Origin: Methanobacteriota archaeon
GTDB taxonomy: Archaea; Hydrothermarchaeota; Hydrothermarchaeia; Hydrothermarchaeales; BMS3B
Direction: 5' to 3'
Length of the DNA: 5,223 nt
Assembly: GCA_003229935.1 (NCBI GenBank)
Contig: QIGD01000105.1
Span: 478-5,700, forward strand
Both the position numbers and the translations under genes were made by a program. The notes below the pieces were generated by a model that ran no database searches, had not been told where the DNA came from, and saw nothing but the letters and a program-made list of their open reading frames with translations. Shown in pieces: positions 1 through 5,179 of the stretch. The stretch's first letter is position 1; every line of letters starts with the position of its first letter.

Positions 1-146
1 TAATTCCCAGTTAAGTAACATAGCTGGATAGTAAAAGGGCTTCGTTGAATTACTGTTGCTTTTCTTTGCTGCAAAAGTATTCTTGCCTTTCTTGGCGTTG
101 TAGGCATTAGTGGTTTTCCATGCATATTTCTGACAGGGACGCTCAA
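1..146 (-). CDS. iscB: IscB, RNA-guided HNH/RuvC nuclease, N-terminal part only
   Basis: Reading leftwards, the frame encodes a PLMP motif (first base of the P codon at 113), then TTPRKARILLQQRKATVIQ and RSPFTIQLCYLTGN up to the window edge. This is the signature of the IscB PLMP domain, which precedes split RuvC-I, the arginine-rich bridge helix, RuvC-II, HNH and RuvC-III; those parts are outside. IscB uses an omega RNA to cut DNA and is the family from which Cas9 arose. I favour the TTG at 146: it puts PLMP about 12 residues in, as is usual for the family, and AGAGAGG (complement of 154-160) sits 7 bases upstream. The frame is, however, open back to an ATG at 299 with its own TTAGGAGG 9 bases upstream (complement of 309-316), giving 99 residues in the window. 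An automatic annotation may use that start. I think the 51 extra codons are the omega RNA region read in frame. No frameshift is seen in the visible part; whether the full gene is intact is unknown. Confidence 0.85.
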   Translation of the reverse strand, partial: MSVPVRNMHGKPLMPTTPRKARILLQQRKATVIQRSPFTIQLCYLTGN

Positions 147-369
147 CGCCTGTCCTCTCTTGCCAGAGAGTTGGTCCTCATCGGAGCTGTTATTGGCCAG
201 TACTTTGCGAGGCACACTGAGAGTTTCCTCTCTGTTTAATGCCCCACTTACAGAGCAGGGGACTTGAGGAGTCTTGAACTCTACCAATAACTTCTGCATT
301 CTTCAATGCCTCCTAATCAACCAGTTACCCCTGTCTCTCACGAGACAAGCCCACGACTTCAGTCGTGGG
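132..369 (-). ncRNA. Candidate omega RNA (OMEGA guide RNA scaffold) of the IscB element
   Basis: In IscB loci the omega RNA is encoded directly upstream of iscB, is roughly 200 nt long, and carries its guide at the 5' end. The interval between the element end and the likely iscB start is about that size. Read leftwards, it contains successive hairpins: 350-369 (8 bp, tetraloop), 332-347 (6 bp, 4-nt loop), 269-281 (GAGT/ACTC, weak), 242-261 (CCCC/GGGG), 219-232 (GAGAG/CTCTC closing a GAAA tetraloop), 155-170 (6 bp, GGCA loop) and 132-154 (GACAGG/CCTGTC). This density is far above what ordinary coding DNA nearby shows. Repeated GAGAG and CTCTC segments could also pair across hairpins, so the true fold and any pseudoknot are open. 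The ends are estimates. Confidence 0.65.
350..369. repeat. Subterminal perfect hairpin of the element's left end
   Basis: CCCACGAC (350-357) and GTCGTGGG (362-369) are perfect 8-bp complements around a 4-base loop, TTCA. Hairpins of this size and form are found at IS200/IS605-family ends, where the transposase recognises them on single-stranded DNA. A second hairpin, TGTCTC (332-337) with GAGACA (342-347), follows just inside the element. The aldolase stop codon (359-361) falls within the loop. Confidence 0.85.
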
Positions 370-1021
370 TGATTGACGGTTTTCCTCCTTGGTACTCTTC
401 AGTATAGAATTTTCTCAGTTCTGCTACATCATCTTCGCTGATAACATTGATTTTCCCGAGAACCCTGCAAAAAATAGTTGCTTTAGCTGTTCTTTCAACC
501 ACAACACACACTTTGAAGGCTTCTTTCAGATTTCTACCTACACCTACAGTACCATGATTGGCAAGGAAAACACCTTTTTTATTTCCAAGCGTTTTGACAG
601 CTTTTTCTGCAAGTTCCCAGGTACCGGCCTTTGCATAGGCTGTGCAGTCAACACTTCCGCCCACCACCTGTGCGAGCTCTTCAAGGACAGGAGGTAAAGA
701 TTCACCGGCTATGGCAAAGGCACAGGCAAAGGTTGAGTGAGTATGTACTACGGCTTTGACATTTTTTTTATTTCTGTAAATTTCAGCGTGAAGTTTTAGC
801 TCGGTGGATGGCTTTCTTCTGCCTTCAAAGCTGAGGTCTGGATTTACTTTAACTATATCCTCAGGTTGAAGGGCTTCATAGTCAATCCCGCTGGGAGTTA
901 TTAAAAACTTATCTTCACCAGTTCTTACACTGACATTTCCCCAGGTAGCAGTAGTCAAACCCAGAACTGAGAGTTTTCTGGCTGTCTTAATTATTTCCTT
1001 TCTGAGTTCTGGGTTCTGCAT
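359..1021 (-). CDS. Class II aldolase (L-fuculose-1-phosphate aldolase family)
   Basis: This is a 220-residue zinc-dependent class II aldolase/adducin-family protein, close to the usual 210-220. Visible family residues line up with E. coli FucA: phosphate site G28-N29, S44-G45 and S72-T73; catalytic Glu E74 in the PSTELKLHAEIY segment; zinc ligands H93 and H95 in HTHST, and H156 in ANHGTVG. The family cleaves sugar 1-phosphates to dihydroxyacetone phosphate and an aldehyde. In methanogens a homologue (MJ1418) is reported to make lactaldehyde for coenzyme F420 synthesis, so that role is plausible here. No leader of the bacterial type or clear ribosome binding site precedes ATG 1021; the upstream DNA is AT-rich (TATAT right before the ATG), so a leaderless transcript is possible. 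The last residues (about THD) and the stop codon come from the adjoining IscB element, so the native C-terminus has been altered slightly. Catalytic residues are intact and the enzyme is probably functional. Substrate is not settled. Confidence 0.9.
   Translation of the reverse strand: MQNPELRKEIIKTARKLSVLGLTTATWGNVSVRTGEDKFLITPSGIDYEALQPEDIVKVNPDLSFEGRRKPSTELKLHAEIYRNKKNVKAVVHTHSTFACAFAIAGESLPPVLEELAQVVGGSVDCTAYAKAGTWELAEKAVKTLGNKKGVFLANHGTVGVGRNLKEAFKVCVVVERTAKATIFCRVLGKINVISEDDVAELRKFYTEEYQGGKPSITHD
370..386 (-). other. Predicted guide-encoding flank of the omega RNA (aldolase 3' end)
   Basis: In characterised IscB loci the roughly 16-nt guide at the 5' end of the omega RNA is read from host DNA just outside the transposon's left end. 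If the boundary is at 369/370, the guide here would come from the last codons of the aldolase gene, ending ...AACCGTCAATCA on the minus strand. The exact cleavage site is not determined, so these coordinates may shift by several bases. This is inference from the family rule, not a motif. Confidence 0.35.
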
Positions 1022-1139
1022 ATCTTATATAAAAATTACAACAATTAAAAATATTTCAGACATTTGTCTATGATTATAACCAAACTGGAGAAGTGTTTCA
1101 GATTTCAGGATAGCACAAACAGAGCCGATTGCCGTAATC

Positions 1140-1147
1140 TTTATATA
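1140..1147 (+). promoter_or_regulatory. TATA box of the psmB-fttA transcription unit
   Basis: TTTATATA is a near-consensus archaeal TATA box, with G-poor, purine-containing sequence (CCGTAATC) upstream where the BRE would sit. Archaeal initiation about 25 bases downstream would fall near 1165-1172, giving a leader of some 30-40 bases. That leader contains GGAGGT (1192-1197), 6 bases before the psmB ATG. Confidence 0.65.
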
Positions 1148-1203
1148 TGATAAATCTGATAGAGAGAGGTAACTAATTTTACTTCTTTTTTGGAGGTTGT
1201 TTA

Positions 1204-1842
1204 ATGGAAGCTGTTGAAAAAGTTAAAGAATATCTGAAAGGAACCACAACTATAGGCCTAGCTGCCAGTGAAGGTGTGGTTCTCGTTAGTGATAAAAGAG
1301 CAACCATGGGTACGTTAATTGCTCATAAAGTTGTAAACAAAAGTTTTATAATAGATAAACATGTTGCTGCTACGGTAGCCGGAAGTGTTGGAGATGCCCA
1401 GGCTTTGATAAGATGGATGCGCTCAGAAGCAAGGCTGTATAGAATGCGGAAGGGTGAAGAAATCAGTATTGGAGCTCTGTCAAATCTTATGGCAAATGTA
1501 CTTTTTTCTCAGCGTTATTATCCGTATATTGTCCAGCTGGTTATTGGCGGTGTTGATAAGACAGGTTCGAAGGTATTTTCTCTTGACCCTCTGGGTAGCA
1601 GTATTGAAGATAAAGTTGTGTCTACAGGTTCAGGCTCGCCCTATGCCTATGGTGTCCTTGAGGATGCTTACAGAGAGGATATGGATGTAGAGGAGACTGT
1701 TAGAATAGGTATAAGGGCAATGAAGGCAGCCCTTCAGAGAGATGCTATGACAGGTAATGGCATTGATGTAATTAGAATAACCAAAGACGGGGCTGTTAAG
1801 CTTCCAAAAGAGGAAATTGATAAAATCATAGACTCCTTTTAA
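1204..1842 (+). CDS. psmB: 20S proteasome beta subunit
   Basis: This is the catalytic subunit of the archaeal 20S proteasome, an Ntn-hydrolase of 212 residues, the usual length. A short propeptide of 13 residues (ending KEYLKG) precedes TTTIGL; autocleavage between G13 and T14 would free the N-terminal threonine nucleophile. Counting T14 as mature Thr1, the conserved Asp17 (D30, in SDKRATMG) and Lys33 (K46, in AHKVVNKS) are present, as are the downstream GSGSPYAYGVLE and GNGIDV segments that shape the active site. Four rings (alpha7-beta7-beta7-alpha7) degrade proteins fed by PAN or Cdc48-type ATPases; the alpha subunit gene is not in this window. The start is supported by GGAGGT 6 bases upstream. 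The gene heads a unit with the aCPSF1 gene 40 bases downstream, a linkage seen in several Euryarchaeota. Confidence 0.97.
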   Translation: MEAVEKVKEYLKGTTTIGLAASEGVVLVSDKRATMGTLIAHKVVNKSFIIDKHVAATVAGSVGDAQALIRWMRSEARLYRMRKGEEISIGALSNLMANVLFSQRYYPYIVQLVIGGVDKTGSKVFSLDPLGSSIEDKVVSTGSGSPYAYGVLEDAYREDMDVEETVRIGIRAMKAALQRDAMTGNGIDVIRITKDGAVKLPKEEIDKIIDSF

Positions 1843-1862
1843 CTTTCCTTTTATATTTTTAA
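1843..1862 (+). terminator. T-rich tract between psmB and fttA (possible partial terminator or internal promoter)
   Basis: The gap between the two genes opens with CTTTCCTTTTATATTTTTAA. Archaeal termination in vivo depends on U-rich runs at the 3' end, read by FttA/aCPSF1, so this could trim psmB transcripts before fttA. The TTTATATTTTTAA portion could instead act as a weak TATA element about 25 bases before the fttA start. Neither use can be proved from sequence. Confidence 0.25.
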
Positions 1863-1882
1863 CCTATTATGGGGTAACATTA

Positions 1883-3796
1883 ATGGTCATGAGAGATATT
1901 CTAGAGGAAATAAGGCATGCAGTTCGTGAGCACATACCAGAAGCAGCACTTGTCACCAGGGTTGATTTTGAGGGCAGTGAGGTTGTGCTATATTCGAAAA
2001 ATCCCAGCGCTCTTACAGTAAACAGCGATGCAGTAAAGGAGTTGGCGAGGGTAATAAGAAAACGTGTTATTGTCAGACCTGACTCGAGTGCTCTACTTCA
2101 GGGAGATGATGCCAAAAAAAGAATCCTTGAAATAGTTCCGCCCGAAGCGGGAATAGTTGAGATTAAATTTGACCTTGTTTTTGGCGAGGTTATTATTGAA
2201 GCAGAGAAGCCAGGTCTTGTAATCGGTAAGTCTGGCTCGACTCTGAATCAGATAAGAGCAGCTATTGGTTGGGTACCAAGGGTAATAAGAGCTCCACCTA
2301 TACCCTCAAAGATAATAAAAAGTGTTAGACAGCAGCTTCTTGCAAGCAGTGAAAAGAGAAAGGAAATCTTAATAAAAATTGGCAGGAAGCTTCACAGAAG
2401 TACAAGGGATAGAGAGACAAGCTGGATCAGAGTATCAGCTATGGGTGGATTCAGAGAGGTGGGAAGGACAAGTATGTTAATTCAAACTCCTGAGAGCAGA
2501 GTGCTTGTTGACTGCGGTGTTAATGTTGCCGCAGGGAACAGCGAGAATGCTTATCCTTATCTCAATATACCCGAATTCGATATAGAACAGCTTGATGCTG
2601 TTGTAATAACTCATGCTCATCTGGACCACTGCGGCTTTGTGCCATATCTCTACTATATGGGCTATGAAGGACCGATTTACTGTACACCTCCAACGAGAGA
2701 CCTTATGTTTCTTCTGCACTGGGATTTTCTTGATGTTGTTGAAAGAGAAGGTAGAGAGCTACCTTATCCGAGGAAATATGTAAAGGAAATTCTCAAATAT
2801 GCCATTCCTGTTGAATATGGAGAGGTTACAGATATAGCTCCTGATATAAGGCTTACGTTGCATAACGCAGGGCATATTTTGGGTTCGTCTATTGCTCACT
2901 TTCACATAGGTGAGGGACTTTACAATCTCGCTTATACAGGAGATATAAAATTTGAGCGTTCAAGGCTTCTTCAGCCTGCAAATGTTAGATTTCCAAGGCT
3001 TGAAACTATAATTATGGAGAGTACCTATGGAGGAAGAAGAGATGTTCAACCTTCAAGAAAGAAAGCAGAGGAGTTTATGGTAAAGGTTATAAAGGAGACT
3101 ATACAGAGGGGTGGCAAGGCTCTTGTACCTGTTTTTAGTGTGGGTAGAGCGCAGGAGCTTATGCTTGTTCTGGAGGATTACGCCAACGAGGGAGTTCTTG
3201 AGGATATTCCTGTTTACCTTGATGGGATGATATGGGAAGCAACAAGCATTCATACCACATATCCCGAATATCTTAATATCGGGCTGAGGAATGAGATATT
3301 TCATAAGGGGCACAATCCCTTCATCAGTGAAATCTTTAGTAGAGTTACCGGTGCTGCAAATCGTAAGGAAATTATTGAAGGTGACCCGAGTATTATTCTC
3401 GCAACTTCAGGTATGCTGGCAGGTGGGCCTAGTGTTGAGTACCTTAGGAAGCTGGGTGACGACAGTAAAAATTCAATAATATTTGTGGGATATCAGGCTG
3501 AAGGCAGCCTTGGCAGGAGGATTCAGAAGGGCTGGAAAGAAGTGCCTATGAAGGAAAATGGCAAGACAAGGGTTGTGAAGGTGAATATGCAGGTGAGCAC
3601 TGTTGAGGGATTTTCGGGGCACAGCGATAGAAATCAGCTTCTCAATTATATCAAAAGGCTGAATCCGAAGCCTGAAAGGATAGTTACATGTCATGGTGAA
3701 GAGAGTAAATGCATAGAACTTGCTTCTGCTTTACATAAGATTAGCAGGTCAGAGACAAGGGCCGCTATGAATCTTGAAGCTTTTAGGGTGAAATAG
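1883..3796 (+). CDS. fttA: aCPSF1/FttA: KH-domain beta-CASP ribonuclease and archaeal transcription terminator
   Basis: At 637 residues this matches full-length aCPSF1, the archaeal homologue of eukaryotic CPSF73. The N-terminal part (about 1-70) is the first KH-like domain; the second KH domain has the GKSG loop at 115-118. The metallo-beta-lactamase core begins about residue 180 (AMGGFREVGRT). Its metal ligands are seen as HAHLDH (244-249), H331 in NAGHILGSS and D354 in TGDIKFE. The beta-CASP part has E379 (MESTYGG), H580 (SGHSDR) and H604 (TCHGE). The dimer cleaves nascent RNA after U-rich tracts and terminates transcription with Spt4-Spt5. All catalytic residues are present. I keep ATG 1883, with GGGGT 7 bases upstream; ATG 1889 two codons later is a possible alternative. 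The gene lies between psmB and the DUF362 gene, probably on one transcript. Confidence 0.97.
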   Translation: MVMRDILEEIRHAVREHIPEAALVTRVDFEGSEVVLYSKNPSALTVNSDAVKELARVIRKRVIVRPDSSALLQGDDAKKRILEIVPPEAGIVEIKFDLVFGEVIIEAEKPGLVIGKSGSTLNQIRAAIGWVPRVIRAPPIPSKIIKSVRQQLLASSEKRKEILIKIGRKLHRSTRDRETSWIRVSAMGGFREVGRTSMLIQTPESRVLVDCGVNVAAGNSENAYPYLNIPEFDIEQLDAVVITHAHLDHCGFVPYLYYMGYEGPIYCTPPTRDLMFLLHWDFLDVVEREGRELPYPRKYVKEILKYAIPVEYGEVTDIAPDIRLTLHNAGHILGSSIAHFHIGEGLYNLAYTGDIKFERSRLLQPANVRFPRLETIIMESTYGGRRDVQPSRKKAEEFMVKVIKETIQRGGKALVPVFSVGRAQELMLVLEDYANEGVLEDIPVYLDGMIWEATSIHTTYPEYLNIGLRNEIFHKGHNPFISEIFSRVTGAANRKEIIEGDPSIILATSGMLAGGPSVEYLRKLGDDSKNSIIFVGYQAEGSLGRRIQKGWKEVPMKENGKTRVVKVNMQVSTVEGFSGHSDRNQLLNYIKRLNPKPERIVTCHGEESKCIELASALHKISRSETRAAMNLEAFRVK

Positions 3797-3828
3797 TAAA
3801 GTACAGGAACCCAAGGAGGGAGAAGGTT

Positions 3829-4662
3829 ATGGTTGAGAAGGTGCTGGTGAAGAAAGTTGAGGATTACACTCAGGTTGGAAAGTTTGTAAGGGAGGCTTTT
3901 GAAACTTTTGGATTTGAGGAAGAAGACGAGGTAATAATTAAGCCCAATTTCTTAAAATATAATGACCCGTTGAGGGGGTGTATAACCCATCCTTCAGTGG
4001 TGAGTTCAGCAGTGGAGGCTGCTCGGGATTCTGGTCTTAAACCTTTAGTTGCGGAAGGAGGTTTTGGAAAGGATTCGGCAGATAAATGTTTTTCATCCTT
4101 CAATCTGGGAGATGGAGTTAATTTTGTAAATCTCAACAGGGAGGAGTTTGTAAAAATTAATGTAGGGGGAAAGGCTCTAAAGGATGTAAAGGTGGCAAAA
4201 TCAGCTTTGAAAGCCTTGAATAAACCTTTTATCAGTCTGCCAAAGTTCAAGGTCCACCATCTTACTGGGGTGACACTTGGGATAAAGAACAATATGGGAT
4301 TTTTAAAGAAACCTGCAGTTTATATGCATCTTAATATCCATCAAAAGCTTGTGGATCTGCTCGGAGTATTCAATCCTTCTCTTGTTATAATAGATGGCGT
4401 GGTGGGCGGTGACCTTTCGGAGTCCAAGACAAAACCTCTGGACCATGGTGTAATGGTTGCCAGCAATAATGTAGTTGCTGCCGATGCAGTTGCAGCAGAG
4501 CTCATGGGCTTTATGCCTGAAAAAATAGAACATATAAGGCTTGCGGCAGAGGTGTTAGGAGTGGACCTAGATAAAATAGAGGCAAATGTAGATATAGAAA
4601 GATTAAAACGGAATTATTCATTATCTTTTTTTAGCAGGGTCTTGGGCAAAATTGGAATATGA
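3829..4662 (+). CDS. DUF362 domain protein
   Basis: This 277-residue protein fits the DUF362 family, whose biochemical role is poorly defined. Recognisable family segments are IIKPN (36-40), ITHPSVV (52-58), LPKFKVHHLTGVTLGIKNNM (137-156), LVIIDGVVGG (185-194) and VAADAVAAELMGF (216-228). Many DUF362 proteins carry a ferredoxin-like pair of 4Fe-4S clusters after the domain. Here the protein ends soon after the core, in a basic tail of about 20 residues, and there is no CxxCxxC motif (cysteines only at 51 and 87), so a cluster-based electron transfer role is unlikely for this copy. No signal peptide or membrane segment is evident, so it is probably cytoplasmic. AAGGAGGG (3813-3820) lies 8 bases before the ATG. 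The 32-base gap after fttA suggests co-transcription, but no functional tie to RNA processing is established. Confidence 0.9.
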   Translation: MVEKVLVKKVEDYTQVGKFVREAFETFGFEEEDEVIIKPNFLKYNDPLRGCITHPSVVSSAVEAARDSGLKPLVAEGGFGKDSADKCFSSFNLGDGVNFVNLNREEFVKINVGGKALKDVKVAKSALKALNKPFISLPKFKVHHLTGVTLGIKNNMGFLKKPAVYMHLNIHQKLVDLLGVFNPSLVIIDGVVGGDLSESKTKPLDHGVMVASNNVVAADAVAAELMGFMPEKIEHIRLAAEVLGVDLDKIEANVDIERLKRNYSLSFFSRVLGKIGI

Positions 4663-4674
4663 TGGGAAATTAAT

Positions 4675-4694
4675 TCTTATTTTCGAAACTTTTA
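4675..4694 (+). terminator. T-rich 3' end of the psmB-fttA-DUF362 unit
   Basis: Just after the DUF362 stop codon the sequence becomes T-rich (TCTTATTTTC, then ACTTTTA), as expected of archaeal intrinsic or FttA-assisted termination, which needs U-runs and no hairpin. A second T-run follows at 4735-4741. The call rests on composition only. Confidence 0.3.
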
Positions 4695-4703
4695 TGGGCT
4701 ATG

Positions 4704-4721
4704 TATAGATATATATCTATA
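4704..4721. repeat. 18-bp perfect AT palindrome
   Basis: TATAGATATATATCTATA reads the same on both strands over 18 bases. It lies about 40 bases after the DUF362 gene, between converging reading frames. It could be a two-sided terminator or protein-binding site, or just low-complexity AT DNA. Confidence 0.5.
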
Positions 4722-4773
4722 TTAAAAATCATTATATTTTTGAATTATCTATTCTGTTTTCTCCCATCTCCTA

Positions 4774-4944
4774 TTATTTTACTAGAAACTTCACAAATTT
4801 CTCTCTCTCCATCAGATAGTCAGCTAGACTTAAAAGTACGCCAATAACGAGGAGATAATAGGCATAGATTGCAACCTGATTGATGAGGGCTTCCTTTCTG
4901 CTGTGCAAGAAGTATTGCTGCAAGTACAAGGGAGCCGTTGCCAC
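4774..4944 (-). CDS. Small hypothetical membrane protein, or C-terminal remnant of one
   Basis: Read leftwards from a GTG at 4944, the frame gives 56 residues: VATAPLYLQQYFLHSRKEAL, then INQVAIYAYYLLVIGVLLSL and ADYLMEREKFVKFLVK, then a stop. The central 20-residue hydrophobic stretch (about 22-40) looks like one membrane segment, with charged residues on either side. GAGGT lies 10 bases before the GTG, which would allow translation. The frame stays open 11 more codons upstream with no ATG before an in-frame TAG (4978-4980). The composition looks protein-like rather than random, and the GC content of this piece is higher than the surrounding AT-rich DNA, so I take it as a real short gene or the 3' end of a decayed one. 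I do not recognise the family. Confidence 0.4.
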   Translation of the reverse strand: MATAPLYLQQYFLHSRKEALINQVAIYAYYLLVIGVLLSLADYLMEREKFVKFLVK

Positions 4945-5179
4945 AAGCTTTACTACCTCGATATAATTTACATGAGCCTATCGCATAATTAATATTGCCG
5001 ATTAAAGTTTATTTTATAATATTTATTAGTATGTGCAAACCGATAAGTATAAATAGGCTTATAGGCAATATATTTTTATTAAACAAACTAAATATAGCCT
5101 AAAAGCCTAAGTATATTATAGACATTAATCTTATTTAAGGTTTACGGGCTGTTTTAGTTGTTTCGAATGAGGTGAAAGA
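4945..5179. other. AT-rich intergenic region upstream of the right-edge gene
   Basis: No convincing reading frame was seen. The region holds the imperfect hairpin at 5054-5109 and TATA-like stretches (for example TATATTATA 5112-5120 and TTATTTAAG 5131-5139), either of which could serve the gene starting at 5180. No tRNA or CRISPR-like pattern is present. Confidence 0.5.
5054..5109. repeat. Long imperfect inverted repeat with paired TAGGC boxes
   Basis: TAGGCTTATAGGC (5054-5066) and GCCTAAAAGCCTA (5097-5109) are reverse complements at 12 of 13 positions. Each arm holds two TAGGC boxes spaced 8 bases apart. Pairing resumes inside with TATATTT (5069-5075) and AAATATA (5090-5096), leaving a 14-base loop. 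TAAGTATA occurs as a direct repeat at 5044-5051 and 5108-5115, on either side. It could be a regulator's operator for the gene at 5180, an RNA stem, or the remains of a miniature element. Confidence 0.6.

Larger units (their letters stand above)
1..369 (-). mobile_element. Left end of an IscB-encoding IS200/IS605-like element (ISC type), running off the window
   Basis: The segment has the expected order for the 5' end of an IscB transposon, read leftwards: a subterminal perfect hairpin (350-369), a structured non-coding stretch, then the IscB reading frame. Such short perfect hairpins, without terminal inverted repeats or target duplications, are typical of IS200/IS605-like single-strand transposons. 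No TnpA is visible, so the element may be moved in trans. The outer boundary lies at or just outside 369/370, where the aldolase gene resumes. The right end, the rest of iscB and any tnpA are off the window. What is seen is the hairpin and the IscB N-terminus; the element family and boundary are inferred. Confidence 0.8.

Noticed and set aside
1..369. CRISPR array or TnpB locus as the explanation for the hairpin region
   Set aside because: There are no regularly spaced identical repeats, and the protein motif is the PLMP domain of IscB, not TnpB; the structured RNA lies upstream of the gene, as for IscB.
389..697. 102-codon rightward open frame inside the aldolase gene
   Set aside because: It is antisense to a gene with all its catalytic residues recognisable, and has no binding site or family resemblance.
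1022..1030. TATAT immediately before the aldolase ATG as its TATA box
   Set aside because: It is only a few bases from the start codon, so initiation 25 bases downstream would fall inside the gene.
1058..1069. AGACATTTGTCT inverted repeat between the divergent genes
   Set aside because: Five-base arms in AT-rich DNA are too short to support an operator call without conservation data.
1454..1690. Rightward 78-codon frame inside psmB
   Set aside because: It is a shifted frame of the proteasome subunit, which is unmistakable in the other frame.
2477..3694. Several short frames on both strands inside the aCPSF1 gene
   Set aside because: All lie within the clearly coding fttA frame and resemble no known protein.
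3870..4533. 140- and 76-codon leftward frames opposite the DUF362 gene
   Set aside because: These are antisense shadows; the 140-codon frame has a serine/threonine/proline-rich composition typical of reverse reading, and there is no start signal.
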